A stretch of DNA of 64,000 bases from Flammeovirgaceae bacterium (GCA_015180985.1 CP054185.1:620001-684000), one strand, 5' to 3'; positions 23,607-33,541 are shown, numbered from the stretch's first letter. Notes: a model not told the origin generated them from the sequence alone. Program-made: numbers and translations.

Positions 23607-25029
23607 GATTATATATAAGAGCTGCATACTCGTTTTGATACTCTTGTCGGTTGTGCGTTGCAAAGCACCAGATTATGCCGCTAAAACCGTAAATAAAAAT
23701 GTTCCTGAAACGTTTACGGCAGCGGCTAAGGATACGATAACAGTAGCACGCCTGAACTGGCGGACCTACTTTGCTGACCCTAACCTTGTTGCGCTGATTG
23801 ACACGGCATTAAAAAACAATCAGGAACTCAATATCCTGCTAATGGAGATTGAGATTAGTAAAAATGAAGTGAAAGCACGAAAGGGCGAATATCTTCCTTT
23901 TGTTCACGTTCAGGCTGAGGCCGGTCTTGAAAAGCCGGCCCGTTATACCCCGGGCGGTGCGGTTGAAGAATCGTTGGAGATAAAACCGGGCACCTCTTTT
24001 CCGGAGCCATTGCATCGGTATGGCTTTGGATTGTCAGCTTCCTGGGAATTGGATGTCTGGAAAAAATTGCGCAATGCAAAGAAGGCCGCCTTTAACCGGT
24101 ACCTGGGTAGTGTAGAAGGCAGAAATTTTATGATAACCAACCTGGTGGCCGAAATTGCCGACTCGTATTACGAATTAATGGCGCTTGATAATTTGCTTGC
24201 GATTGTTCAGCAAAATATTGCCATCCAAACAAATGCACTTACCGTTGTGCGGCAACAAAAAGATGCGGCCAAGCAAACACAACTTGCTGTAAATAGATTT
24301 GAAGCACAATTATTGAACACGCAAAACCTTCAATACGAAATTCAGCAACGTATTGTTGAAACCGAAAATCGGATTCATTTTTTAACGGGTTCGTTTCCTA
24401 AAGCAATTCCCAGAAACTCGGCACAGTATTTAAGTTTAAAAATAGATTCGGTGCAAGCCGGTATTCCAATACAGTTGCTGGTAAATCGTCCGGACATTCG
24501 GCAGGCTGAATTGGAACTGGCAGCAGCACGCTTAGATGTGCAGGCTGCACGGGCTAATTTCTATCCATCACTTGGCCTTGAAGCAGCGGTTGGTTATGCG
24601 GCCTTTAAACCAACATACCTTATCAAGCCCGAATCTGTGTTGTATACTTTAGCCGGTGGGTTAGTTGCACCGCTAATTAACCGAAATGCAATTTATGCTG
24701 CCTATAATACAGCAAATGCAAAACAACTGCAGCAGGTGTTTCAATATGAGCGTACATTATTAACGGCCTATCTGGAGGTGCGGAATGAGCTGGCTAAACT
24801 TCAAAACTATGCCGGCAGTTACGATGCCAAATCGAGGGAAGTGGAAATCCTGACGCAATCCATTACCATATCAAATAATCTTTTTATGTCAGCCCGAGCC
24901 GATTATCTGGAAGTGCTGCTAACACAGCGCGAAGCACTTGAATCGAAAATGGAATTGATTGAGATTAAGAAAAAACAACTGGCCGCACGAATCGGAATTT
25001 ACCGCACACTGGGAGGAGGCTGGAAATAA
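23596..25029 (+). CDS. TolC/NodT-family outer-membrane efflux lipoprotein
   Basis: A 477-residue outer-membrane factor. The signal ends with a lipobox-like Cys at residue 22 (VVRC). It shows the duplicated outer-membrane-efflux pattern: a first half with ALKNNQELNILLMEIEIS and a second half with RPDIRQAELELAAARLDVQAA, typical of the NodT group. It forms the trimeric exit duct for the pump encoded immediately upstream. Confidence 0.94.
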   Translation: MKTKIIYKSCILVLILLSVVRCKAPDYAAKTVNKNVPETFTAAAKDTITVARLNWRTYFADPNLVALIDTALKNNQELNILLMEIEISKNEVKARKGEYLPFVHVQAEAGLEKPARYTPGGAVEESLEIKPGTSFPEPLHRYGFGLSASWELDVWKKLRNAKKAAFNRYLGSVEGRNFMITNLVAEIADSYYELMALDNLLAIVQQNIAIQTNALTVVRQQKDAAKQTQLAVNRFEAQLLNTQNLQYEIQQRIVETENRIHFLTGSFPKAIPRNSAQYLSLKIDSVQAGIPIQLLVNRPDIRQAELELAAARLDVQAARANFYPSLGLEAAVGYAAFKPTYLIKPESVLYTLAGGLVAPLINRNAIYAAYNTANAKQLQQVFQYERTLLTAYLEVRNELAKLQNYAGSYDAKSREVEILTQSITISNNLFMSARADYLEVLLTQREALESKMELIEIKKKQLAARIGIYRTLGGGWK

Positions 25030-25114
25030 TACGGGTTGAGGTTAGCGGATAAAAAGCGGCTGTTGTGCCTGCGGAGGAGGTTATCATCTGAACCAAAACG
25101 AAACAGATACTGGA

Positions 25115-25870
25115 ATGTATACTTCTAAAACACTTTTTTCCATCTTACTCTCTTTTTACGTAACACAAGGCAGCGCGCAGCAAAGCGATTCGACACAGCA
25201 TAAATCCTATTTCACAAAATCAGCACGGTGGAGACAAGCGTTTGCCGTTCCGGGTTTATTGATTTCCACCGGAGTACTGGCTGCTACCGATAATGACCTT
25301 ATCGACAAATTTGAAATACAAGAAGAGCGCAACGAAGTGGCGCCCCGGTTTCGCACGCATGCCGATGATTACCTGCAATATGCGCCCCTTGTTGCCGTGT
25401 ATGGTTTAAATGCGTTAGGGTTAAAAGGCGAACATGACTTTGCCAACCGAACGGCCTTACTGGTTAAGTCGGAGTTGATTATGATGGCCATGGTGTTGTC
25501 GTTAAAGAAATTCACTGCCGTGCCGCGTCCCGACACGGGCACACCTAACTCTTTTCCATCTGGCCATACTGCTGAGGCGTTTGTAGCGGCCACATTTCTT
25601 CATAAGGAATATGGTAAAGAGCATCCGCTTATCAGTGTACTGGGTTATACTACGGCAACCGGTATTGGTGTGTTGCGGATTATGAACAACCGCCACTGGG
25701 CTTCGGATGTAATTACCAGTGCAGGCATTGGCATACTGGCAACTAACCTTGCTTATCTTACCCATCAGCACAAATGGGGCAGAAAGCAAGTAGTACGAAA
25801 CTCAATAACGGTTGCGCCTACTTATTCACAGGCAAGTTGGGGAATGTATATGCAACTACGACTTCATTAA
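25115..25870 (+). CDS. PAP2-family phosphatase
   Basis: A 251-residue protein with a signal peptide ending near GSAQQ. The three phosphatase motifs are present: KKFTAVPRP, PSGHTAE and RIMNNRHWASD. They supply the Arg, nucleophilic His and phosphate-binding residues. Substrates of the family include phosphatidic acid and undecaprenyl pyrophosphate. It lies 85 bases after the efflux operon and 3 bases before a transporter gene. The exact substrate cannot be told. Confidence 0.92.
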   Translation: MYTSKTLFSILLSFYVTQGSAQQSDSTQHKSYFTKSARWRQAFAVPGLLISTGVLAATDNDLIDKFEIQEERNEVAPRFRTHADDYLQYAPLVAVYGLNALGLKGEHDFANRTALLVKSELIMMAMVLSLKKFTAVPRPDTGTPNSFPSGHTAEAFVAATFLHKEYGKEHPLISVLGYTTATGIGVLRIMNNRHWASDVITSAGIGILATNLAYLTHQHKWGRKQVVRNSITVAPTYSQASWGMYMQLRLH

Positions 25871-25873
25871 CAC

Positions 25874-27079
25874 ATGCGAGTCATTACGCGAACCGTCTGG
25901 ATTTTATCCCTGGTAAGTCTCTTCACCGACATGGCCAGCGAAATGCTTTATCCGGTGATGCCCATCTATCTGAAAGAAATTGGCTTTTCCATTTTATTGA
26001 TTGGTATTCTGGAAGGCTTCGCAGAAGCTACAGCGGGCTTAAGCAAAAGTTATTTTGGCAAACTTTCGGATGTAAGCGGTAAACGGCTACCCTTTGTCAG
26101 GTTGGGTTATTTACTCAGCGCTGTCTCAAAACCGATGATGGCCGTTTTTGTTTATCCGCTATGGATTTTCTTTTCCAGAACTATGGACAGACTCGGCAAA
26201 GGTATCCGTACAGGAGCCAGGGATGCCATGCTATCTGATGAAGCTACACCCGAAACGAAAGGACAGGTATTCGGTCTTCATCGCGCTATGGACACGCTTG
26301 GTGCGGTACTTGGTCCGGTCCTGGCGCTTCTCTATCTTTATTTCTTTCCCCAAAACTATAAATCACTTTTTTTCCTGGCCTTCATACCCGGGCTAATTGC
26401 CATTGGCTTCACTTTTCTAATTAAAGATGGAAAGAAAGACAAGGACAACAAAATTGAACCGCAGGTTGTTTCCTTTTTTTCGTTTGTTCATTATTGGAAA
26501 GCAGGTGCGCCTGCCTACAAAAAGCTTGTTATTGGATTGCTCATTTTTACATTAATCAACAGTTCGGATGTCTTTCTGCTTTTGAAGGCTAAGGAATCCG
26601 GGCTGAATGACACAGCCGTTATTGCCGTTTATGTTTTCTATAACCTGGTATATGCCATAGCCGCATATCCTTTGGGCAAACTAAGCGATATAATCGGGTT
26701 TAAACGTGTGCTCATCTTCGGTTTAATTGTTTTTGCAACCGTTTATGCCGGTATGGCTTTGAGCAGCGAATTATATCAATTTTATGGTTTATTTTTCTTG
26801 TACGGAATTTACGCTGCAGCCACAGAAGGTGTTGCCAGGGCGTGGATAAGCAACATCAGTAACAAAAAAGATACAGCCACGGCTTTGGGTACCTTTACTG
26901 GCTTTCAGAGTATCTGCACAATGGCAGCCAGTGCGTTAGCCGGATGGATTTGGCTCGATTTCGGAGCTCAGGCTACCTTCCTTTTCTCATCCGGGGTTGC
27001 TCTGATGGTAGTCTTGTATATCCTGTTTGTCGTCCCTTCTCATTCTAATAAAACCGAACGGGCATTAAAACTAAATTAA
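25874..27079 (+). CDS. MFS transporter
   Basis: A 401-residue membrane protein with about 12 hydrophobic segments. The loop after helix 2 reads GKLSDVSGKRLPFVRLGY, the MFS motif (G-x-x-x-D-x-x-G-x-R/K), repeated in weaker form in the second half (GKLSDIIGFKRVLI). It opens with SLFTDMASEMLYPVMPIYL, common in a group of uncharacterised MFS exporters of Bacteroidota. It begins 3 bases after the PAP2 gene and is followed after 4 bases by a small gene. The substrate is unknown. Confidence 0.93.
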   Translation: MRVITRTVWILSLVSLFTDMASEMLYPVMPIYLKEIGFSILLIGILEGFAEATAGLSKSYFGKLSDVSGKRLPFVRLGYLLSAVSKPMMAVFVYPLWIFFSRTMDRLGKGIRTGARDAMLSDEATPETKGQVFGLHRAMDTLGAVLGPVLALLYLYFFPQNYKSLFFLAFIPGLIAIGFTFLIKDGKKDKDNKIEPQVVSFFSFVHYWKAGAPAYKKLVIGLLIFTLINSSDVFLLLKAKESGLNDTAVIAVYVFYNLVYAIAAYPLGKLSDIIGFKRVLIFGLIVFATVYAGMALSSELYQFYGLFFLYGIYAAATEGVARAWISNISNKKDTATALGTFTGFQSICTMAASALAGWIWLDFGAQATFLFSSGVALMVVLYILFVVPSHSNKTERALKLN

Positions 27080-27083
27080 TAAC

Positions 27084-27500
27084 ATGAAATTTTCATCCGA
27101 TTCCCATAACCGGGCTGTTCGCTCAATTGCTCAGTTGATGGAAGTGAAACTGATTGAACTTGAAAACCTTCTGCGGATACCCGATCATCAAAAGCCAATA
27201 AGCATGATGTGGGTCAACGACTTAACCACTGAGGAAGTCCGCCTCATAAAGCAAACCATTCAGGAGCTATTCGGGGTGCTGGTTCAATTTCGTGATCATT
27301 ATGAAATCAAACCGGTTGAAATCAGTCTGAAGCGCGACATTACATTTAAAACTGCGTTGCTCTGGCAGGAAATATCCGGTGCCACCGGAAAGAACATGGA
27401 AGGATACGGCAGTCTTGATAAAGGATTAAAGAAAGAATTTGAGGAATACACATCCCGCATGAGCGCCTTGGTTAACACACTCTACCAAGTAAGTAATTAA
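27084..27500 (+). CDS. Hypothetical helical protein
   Basis: A 138-residue, charged, mostly helical protein with no signal or membrane segment. It reads like a cytosolic four-helix protein (VKLIELENLLRIPDH, LIKQTIQELFGVLV). It directly follows the MFS gene and is probably co-transcribed. I do not recognise a family. Confidence 0.75.
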   Translation: MKFSSDSHNRAVRSIAQLMEVKLIELENLLRIPDHQKPISMMWVNDLTTEEVRLIKQTIQELFGVLVQFRDHYEIKPVEISLKRDITFKTALLWQEISGATGKNMEGYGSLDKGLKKEFEEYTSRMSALVNTLYQVSN

Positions 27501-27512
27501 CGCAACAGGCAC

Positions 27513-28193
27513 TTAATCGCTTAGGGTAACCATATTTACAAACTGATCATAACTATCCATCTCCCTGCCGATTACCAGGTAGGCTTCTTCAAGTTCCGAC
27601 AAAAAAAACAATAATTGAGACCGGGAGGTTATGTCATCGGCTTTTCGGGTAAGTTGACGTATTAACAACTGTTCATCCATAATTGTGGTATTGGTGTACA
27701 GCGATGATAAGGCCAACACCTGTTCATAGGCCATAAAATTGAGTACCCCGGTGGCTTTGGCCGACTCCCAGGCAGCAGTATGGTATGAGCCTAGTGCTAG
27801 TGAGGAACTGGAGATGTGGACCGGAATAAAAATCGACTTGCTAGCTACACTGTCGAAATCAATGAACACCAAACCCTTATATGTTTTGTTAACGGAGTCC
27901 GCTGCGGCCTTGCTCCCTGTAAAAAGTAAATCTTCGGTAAGTTGTTGAGCCAACCGCTGTAGCACATCAATTTTCTCGAGGTTACCCCGAATGTTACTGT
28001 GTAAACTATTTTGGTTTATGAGTATTTCGGTTTTCAGGCGTTCAAGTGCCTGGGTAGTCAGCTCATGCTGGTTGCTGCGTTCACGCCACGAATCCAGTTC
28101 AAAAGCGATCAGGATTCCGAACAAGGCACTAAAAAACCCAATCACATGATTGGGCCAATCAATGGGTACTTTGGGCAACGAAAACTTTTTCAT
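27513..28193 (-). CDS. DUF6090-like single-pass membrane protein
   Basis: A 226-residue protein. A short N-terminus is followed by a transmembrane helix at ~17-33 (VIGFFSALFGILIAFEL), the arginine-rich WRER segment, and a long helical region, the usual layout of DUF6090-type proteins in Bacteroidota. Function is unknown. A truncated, frameshifted paralogue sits at 18409-18645. The gene is 4 bases downstream of the aminotransferase gene on the same strand. Confidence 0.8.
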   Translation of the reverse strand: MKKFSLPKVPIDWPNHVIGFFSALFGILIAFELDSWRERSNQHELTTQALERLKTEILINQNSLHSNIRGNLEKIDVLQRLAQQLTEDLLFTGSKAAADSVNKTYKGLVFIDFDSVASKSIFIPVHISSSSLALGSYHTAAWESAKATGVLNFMAYEQVLALSSLYTNTTIMDEQLLIRQLTRKADDITSRSQLLFFLSELEEAYLVIGREMDSYDQFVNMVTLSD

Positions 28194-28197
28194 TTAG

Positions 28198-29340
28198 TCA
28201 GGCAATTACTTCATCAAAGGCTTTGGTAAACGCCTTCATTTCATCCAGTGTGCCAATGCTTACCCGGCACCACTCTCTATCCTGATAATCCCAGATGCGA
28301 ATCTGAAAGCCCCGTTTTTCGGTTTCCTCTAAAATGGTCTTTCCGGCTTTCGGTGCAGGAAACAGCACCACGTTGGCGTGCGATTTCCCGTAAAACCATT
28401 TTTTACTGTCAAGGTATTTGCAGAAATAATCACGGGCTTCCGCGTTCTTTTTACGGGTATAACTCATAAACTCAGTATCCCCCAGGCTGGCGTTGGCTGC
28501 CGCCAGCACAGGTTGGTTGATGATGGTACCCGGCTGGTATTTAGCAAACTTCTGCAAGATATCCGGCTTTGCCACAAGATACCCCAGCCGTAAGCCGGCA
28601 AGACCATAAATTTTCGAGAACGTCCGCGACACAATAACATTATGGCCTTTCCGCACCAGGTCAACCATGGAATGCTGCTGCGAAGGTTCAAGAAATTCAA
28701 GGTAGGCTTCGTCCGAATACACAATGGCCTTGCGGGCCATCTCCTCGCTAAAACTTTTCAGCCTGGCCGGTTCTACAATGGTACCTGTCGGATTATTCGG
28801 GTTAACAACAAAAATAATTTTTGTATCCGGCTTAACAGCTGCCGCCATGGCCTCAAGGTTATGCGTAAGGGTTTCGTCAAGGTCAACCTTATCCCAGCGG
28901 GCATTAAACTTCACAGCAAACTCCATCAGTGTACGGAAAGTTGGAAATGCCGAAAGTACCGAGCCGCCTTCAATGCCCAGGCTCATACCGGCCAGCGCAA
29001 GCAACTCACCTGATCCCGCACCCAACAGAATGTAATCGGGCGATACTCCTTCCTTTTCGGCCAGCACTTTTTTAAACTCCTGCGACTCGGCAAACGAGTA
29101 GCGGTTGTGCTCAGTAATTGACGCTTTGATCGCTTCGCGTGCTCTGGCCGAAGGACCGTATGGATTTTCGTTTGAGCCCAGCCTGATTAGTTTGCCGGGG
29201 CGAAATACACCGTGCAGTTTCTCAGCACGGCTTACGGGCGCGGCCATCAGTTCTTCAGCAAGTGCAATGCTTAGCGGCAACCCTGCTCCCAGCGCTGCGG
29301 CCGATTTAAGCCAGTTCCTTCGGGTAAATGTATTTTCCAT
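28198..29340 (-). CDS. Histidinol-phosphate-aminotransferase-like PLP enzyme with TAT-type signal
   Basis: A 380-residue fold-type-I aminotransferase. I chose the ATG at 29340 because it starts with FTRRNWLKSAAAL, a twin-arginine signal. The PLP-binding Lys is in SRTFSKIYGLAGLRLGY. Other landmarks are VNPNNPTGT and YSDEAYLEF. It resembles HisC, but a TAT signal implies a periplasmic enzyme outside histidine synthesis. Related exported aminotransferases occur in Bacteroidota with unclear substrates. No other his gene is nearby. Confidence 0.88.
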   Translation of the reverse strand: MENTFTRRNWLKSAAALGAGLPLSIALAEELMAAPVSRAEKLHGVFRPGKLIRLGSNENPYGPSARAREAIKASITEHNRYSFAESQEFKKVLAEKEGVSPDYILLGAGSGELLALAGMSLGIEGGSVLSAFPTFRTLMEFAVKFNARWDKVDLDETLTHNLEAMAAAVKPDTKIIFVVNPNNPTGTIVEPARLKSFSEEMARKAIVYSDEAYLEFLEPSQQHSMVDLVRKGHNVIVSRTFSKIYGLAGLRLGYLVAKPDILQKFAKYQPGTIINQPVLAAANASLGDTEFMSYTRKKNAEARDYFCKYLDSKKWFYGKSHANVVLFPAPKAGKTILEETEKRGFQIRIWDYQDREWCRVSIGTLDEMKAFTKAFDEVIA

Positions 29341-29424
29341 AGATGCCGGGTTATTATTAACAGAAGAAAAGGTACTCAAAAAAAACTTTTTCCGAACACA
29401 ACATTTATGCAACTGGCTTCGTGT

Positions 29425-30411
29425 TTACCAGGGTGCTTTTTGATAATACGTTACGTACGTTTCGCCATCAAGCACAATCATCGGATCGTTGTTTTTAGGA
29501 TGATTGCGCTTTTCCAGTTGGTACGAACCCGCCCCCCGGCCGGTTTGTGACTGGTAATAAATCCGAACACCATCGTACGTCCAGGTGCCGCGATCCATAC
29601 TTTGCGAATTGGTACCGCCATAAAAAGCATCGGTATTAACACTGCGCGAAGTTTCTCCATAATATTCATAGGTGCCATCGGCATTCAGGGTAATGCATTT
29701 CTCGGTGCTGCTGCCTCCGCTGTTGCTGCTGTACACATTTACATAACACCATTTACCCACCAGTTCGGGCGCTACTCGTGCTTTGCCGGCTGATGCCGGA
29801 ACCGATGAAGCCGTTGATTTGCTGTACGTAACTGTTTGACCGTTTGCCGTAAGTAAAAGTTGGTTATTCCTGATTTGATAGCCCAGTACTGCATCGCCCA
29901 TCGGGGTTTGCAAAACAACATTATTGCCGTCAATCCGGTAGGTAATGTTTTGGCCGCGATAAGCGCACTGGCCATCGGCACGAAATTCAATTGCCTCTCC
30001 GTAACCTGACCACGTGCCTAATAAAACATTTTTTGCTGGCGGATTACTTGCCGATTGTACAGGTTGATCTTTTAGAACCGGTTCGTTGCCTGTTTGCGAC
30101 AACCGGGTAAACGTAATAGCGGTATCAAGGTCGCCACCCGAAAGTGTCAGGGAGTTTCCGGCAACCGAAAATGTATAGGGTGTAGTTATGGCCGACTGGG
30201 TGATGGATAGTTTGTTGCCGGCAATGGCATAGCGAATCGGCTCACCATCAAACTCACCGGTACCATCTTCATTCAGAACCAGCGTCATCTGATAACCAAA
30301 CTGGTTGTTTACCCATATTCCGGTTGGTTTGGCGGCCTGGGTCCTGGCGCCAATCTGGGCGATACAGGCCTCACAAATTATCAGCGTAAAAACGAGTAGA
30401 AACGTTCGCAT
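29425..30411 (-). CDS. Secreted beta-rich repeat protein
   Basis: A 328-residue protein with a signal peptide (cleavage near CIAQ). It contains three lipocalin-like or META-like beta units, each starting G-T/I-W (TGIWVNNQFG, LGTWSGYGEAI, and a third with KWCYVNVY and GTWTYDG) followed by GD/DG-rich strands (FRADGQCAYRG, LNADGTYEYYG). These units resemble small domains that compare an observed value to a default. No catalytic residues are evident. It is probably periplasmic or extracellular. Confidence 0.75.
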   Translation of the reverse strand: MRTFLLVFTLIICEACIAQIGARTQAAKPTGIWVNNQFGYQMTLVLNEDGTGEFDGEPIRYAIAGNKLSITQSAITTPYTFSVAGNSLTLSGGDLDTAITFTRLSQTGNEPVLKDQPVQSASNPPAKNVLLGTWSGYGEAIEFRADGQCAYRGQNITYRIDGNNVVLQTPMGDAVLGYQIRNNQLLLTANGQTVTYSKSTASSVPASAGKARVAPELVGKWCYVNVYSSNSGGSSTEKCITLNADGTYEYYGETSRSVNTDAFYGGTNSQSMDRGTWTYDGVRIYYQSQTGRGAGSYQLEKRNHPKNNDPMIVLDGETYVTYYQKAPW

Positions 30412-30450
30412 ACTTTCCCTTTCAGGAATGAAGGTAACGATTTTTAGCGG

Positions 30451-30933
30451 CTATAATCCAGCTTCAACCAGGCGCATTATTTTTTCCAATGCATTTTCAT
30501 CAACGGCATCGAAGTCATTCAGCTTGTCGCTGTCCACATCAAGTACCAGGCTAACTTCACCGTTTTTGAAGGCAGGTACAACGATTTCCGATTTTGAAGC
30601 CGAACTGCAGGCAATATGACCGGGAAATTCGTCCACATTGGGCACCACAATGGTGCGCTTTTCTTTCCAGGCGGTGCCGCATACCCCTTTGCCAAAACTG
30701 ATACGGGTGCAGGCGATGGGGCCCTGAAACGGCCCGAGCACCAGTTGGTTATCCTTTACCAGGTAAAAGCCCACCCAGAAAAATTCCATGGTTTGCTTTA
30801 ATGCTGCGGCAAGGTTCGAAAGGTTGGCGATGAGGTCGGGCTCTCCGGCAATTAACGATTCAACCTGCGGTATCAGCGTTTGATATTTTTCCTTTTTACT
30901 GGTTGATGAGGCGATGATCAGTTCTTCGGCCAT
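30451..30933 (-). CDS. Free methionine-R-sulfoxide reductase (GAF domain)
   Basis: A 160-residue GAF-domain protein. It carries the three Cys of fRMsr enzymes: Cys75 in GPIACTRI, Cys85 in GKGVCGTAW and Cys109 in GHIACSSASKSEIVVP. It reduces free methionine-R-sulfoxide in the cytosol using thioredoxin. The length and spacing match the E. coli YebR/MsrC type. It lies 10 bases downstream of ribD. Confidence 0.92.
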   Translation of the reverse strand: MAEELIIASSTSKKEKYQTLIPQVESLIAGEPDLIANLSNLAAALKQTMEFFWVGFYLVKDNQLVLGPFQGPIACTRISFGKGVCGTAWKEKRTIVVPNVDEFPGHIACSSASKSEIVVPAFKNGEVSLVLDVDSDKLNDFDAVDENALEKIMRLVEAGL

Positions 30934-30943
30934 AGTAAACTTA

Positions 30944-31984
30944 CTAAAGTGGATAATAGGTTGTAAGCGTATCTGTAAGTAAAGATTCCAAAGAAACTAA
31001 GTTTCCCTGAAATTGTGGCGCACGAATTCCCTTGCCAAATGCATGCTTCGATGTAAATACGCGGGCTTCATCCCACAGGCCCGCATCAATAAAATATTGA
31101 AGCGTTTGAGCGCCTCCCTCCACCAGCACCGACTGAATTTTTCGATTGTTCAAATCCTTAACCATTTCGTTCAAAAAATCATGCTCATCAACTCGGGCAA
31201 GAACAAAATTGCCATGCTCTTCATGTTTCAATACGTTATAAACCAGGGTTGGCTGCGACCGTTCGAATACATGAAGGTTGGAGCTGAGTTTTAAAAACCG
31301 GTCGATAACAATGCGTGTTGGATTTCGGCCGGTCCATTCCCGTACGCTCAGTTTCGGATTATCATGAAAAACTGTTTTTGTACCCACGAGCACGGCATCT
31401 TCTTCGCTGCGCCACTTGTGCACCAACTGGCGCGAATGCGCATTGCTTATCCACTTCGAATCTAAATTTTCTTTCGCCACAAAACCATCGGCAGTCTGAG
31501 CCCACTTCAGAATAATGTATGGACGGTTTTGTTCCATCCGGGTGAAAAACCGCTTATTCAACTCGCGACCTTCTTTCTCAAGGATGCCGGTAATAACCTC
31601 TATACCTGCCTCGCGCAGTTTACGGATACCCCCGCCATTAACCAACGGGTTCGGATCAACATTGCTGATGACCACTTTCTTTACCCGATAATTTATCAAC
31701 ATATCCGCACACGGAGGTGTTTTGCCAACATGTGAGCACGGTTCAAGGTTTACATATACGGTACTTTCAGTTAACTGCGATTTATCATCAACAGAATTAA
31801 CTGCATTCACTTCAGCATGGGCTTCGCCATAGCGGGCATGCCACCCCTCACCAATAATCCGGCTGTTGCAAATGATTACGCAACCCACCAGCGGATTCGG
31901 GCTTACATAGCCCCGGCCCAGTTGCGCAAGCTCATGCGCGCGCCTCATAAACAATTCATCCTGGTGGTGATCGTGCCGGTTCAT
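30944..31984 (-). CDS. ribD: Bifunctional riboflavin deaminase/reductase RibD
   Basis: A 346-residue protein. I chose the ATG at 31984; a TTG further upstream would leave only 4 bases before prmC. Residues ~1-145 are the zinc deaminase domain (GEAHAEVNAV and EPCSHVGKTPPCADM). The rest is the reductase domain (ILKWAQTADGF, DAVLVGTKTV, VLVEGGAQTLQYF). It carries out the second and third steps of riboflavin synthesis. It is divergent from prmC with only 28 bases between starts. No FMN riboswitch is visible in that space. Confidence 0.94.
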   Translation of the reverse strand: MNRHDHHQDELFMRRAHELAQLGRGYVSPNPLVGCVIICNSRIIGEGWHARYGEAHAEVNAVNSVDDKSQLTESTVYVNLEPCSHVGKTPPCADMLINYRVKKVVISNVDPNPLVNGGGIRKLREAGIEVITGILEKEGRELNKRFFTRMEQNRPYIILKWAQTADGFVAKENLDSKWISNAHSRQLVHKWRSEEDAVLVGTKTVFHDNPKLSVREWTGRNPTRIVIDRFLKLSSNLHVFERSQPTLVYNVLKHEEHGNFVLARVDEHDFLNEMVKDLNNRKIQSVLVEGGAQTLQYFIDAGLWDEARVFTSKHAFGKGIRAPQFQGNLVSLESLLTDTLTTYYPL

Positions 31985-32012
31985 AAGTACTTTTGCAAAG
32001 ATTGACAAAAGC

Positions 32013-32864
32013 GTGAATTCCCGAAAACTCTTTACCGAACTGGTGCTTCAGGTTAACCTGAACGAGCCTGCTTCAGAAATCAATGAGAAAATTCTGATGC
32101 TGATGGAGCAGGTGCTGGGCCTAACGAAGCCGAAAATTCTTACGGGTACAGCAATTACCCTGACACCAGAACTTAAAACACAACTGGATAAGGCGATTAG
32201 CCGCATAAATAACCACGAACCTATTCAGTACATCGTGGGAGAGGCCGAATTCTACGGACGAAGATTTAAGGTAAACTCATCCGTACTTATACCCCGCCCT
32301 GAAACTGAAGAACTGGTTCAACAGGCCGTTTCATTAATCCAGCCAAAAAGTAATCCGGTCATACTCGATATCGGCACCGGCAGCGGATGCATTGCTATTT
32401 CGTTAAACCTGGAACTGCCAACAGCCACCGTTTATGCTACCGATGTAAGCAAGAAGGCCCTGCGGGTGGCACAGGAAAATGCCAATCGGATAAAGGGCCG
32501 GGTTACTTTTCTTCATCACGACATTCTGACCTCCGAAATTCCGTTTAAAAACCTGGATTTAATTATCAGCAACCCTCCTTATATTGATGAGAATGAAAAA
32601 GAAACACTTCAGCCGAACGTTTTGGCCTACGAACCACACGAAGCCTTGTTTGCCCCTGGCAACCCGCTGATTTTTTATCAGGCCATTGCATCGAAAGGAC
32701 ACCAGGCACTGAGGCCGGGTGGATTAATCATGGTTGAAATCAATGAACACTTCGGCAATGAAACAGCAGGTATTTTTTCTCAGGAAGAGTATGATCAGGT
32801 GCACATCATAAAAGATATTTCAGGAAAAGACAGGATAGTAACGGCCATTAAACCCAAAGCATGA
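32013..32864 (+). CDS. prmC: Release-factor glutamine methyltransferase PrmC
   Basis: A 283-residue SAM-dependent enzyme that methylates the Gln of the GGQ motif in peptide-release factors. It starts at GTG. Motif I is DIGTGSGCIA (109-118) and the catalytic NPPY lies at 177-180. A possible -7 element TACTTTTG (31988-31995) lies upstream, inside the start region of ribD. The next gene overlaps its stop by 4 bases (ATGA). Confidence 0.94.
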   Translation: MNSRKLFTELVLQVNLNEPASEINEKILMLMEQVLGLTKPKILTGTAITLTPELKTQLDKAISRINNHEPIQYIVGEAEFYGRRFKVNSSVLIPRPETEELVQQAVSLIQPKSNPVILDIGTGSGCIAISLNLELPTATVYATDVSKKALRVAQENANRIKGRVTFLHHDILTSEIPFKNLDLIISNPPYIDENEKETLQPNVLAYEPHEALFAPGNPLIFYQAIASKGHQALRPGGLIMVEINEHFGNETAGIFSQEEYDQVHIIKDISGKDRIVTAIKPKA

Positions 32865-33541
32865 ACTCCCTGATTGTACTGCATGGCGCGTTGGGCTCAA
32901 AAAATCAGCTTGATCCATTGTGTAAAGTACTGCGGCAGGCGCATCCTCATGTTTATTCATTAAATTTTTCAGGCCATGGTGGCAAGCCGTTTCGTCCATC
33001 ATTTGGCATTGAAACGTTTGCCGAAGATGTGTTACGGTTTTTAGATGATCACCAGCTAAAACAAATTGATCTGTTCGGCTACAGCATGGGAGGTTATGTA
33101 GCCTTGTGGCTGGGTTACCGGCATCCCGAGCGTATTGGCAAAATAGTTACCCTGGGTACTAAATTCGATTGGTCGCCTGCATCGGCTGAAATGGAAACAA
33201 GGAAACTTAATCCGAAAAAAATACAGGCAAAAGTTCCGGCATTTGCACGAATCCTGGAGCACCGCCACGCCCCGAACGACTGGAAAGAATTGCTTCAAAA
33301 AACCTCGTTAATGATGCTGGGCCTGGGCCGGCAGCCTTTACTTACCGAAAAAGTTCTTCAAACCATCAATAAGCCGGTTACAATTTGCCTTGGCGATGAG
33401 GATGATATGGCCGACCGGAATTACTCTAAAAAAGTTTCGGAGATAGTGCCCTATGGCAGATTCATCCTTCTAAACAAAACACCGCACCCCATTGAGCGGG
33501 TTGATGTAAGCGTTCTTTCTTCAATCATTCTTAACTCGTAA
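32861..33541 (+). CDS. Alpha/beta hydrolase
   Basis: A 226-residue hydrolase. The nucleophile elbow is GYSMGG (Ser75), the oxyanion region is LHGALGSKNQ, and the probable catalytic His is in KTPHPIER near the C-terminus. The size and the fusion-like ATGA overlap with prmC suggest translational coupling. The fold resembles menaquinone MenH-type hydrolases, but no men genes are near. Its 3' end overlaps the convergent thiamine-pyrophosphokinase-like gene by 91 bases. Confidence 0.86.
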   Translation: MNSLIVLHGALGSKNQLDPLCKVLRQAHPHVYSLNFSGHGGKPFRPSFGIETFAEDVLRFLDDHQLKQIDLFGYSMGGYVALWLGYRHPERIGKIVTLGTKFDWSPASAEMETRKLNPKKIQAKVPAFARILEHRHAPNDWKELLQKTSLMMLGLGRQPLLTEKVLQTINKPVTICLGDEDDMADRNYSKKVSEIVPYGRFILLNKTPHPIERVDVSVLSSIILNS

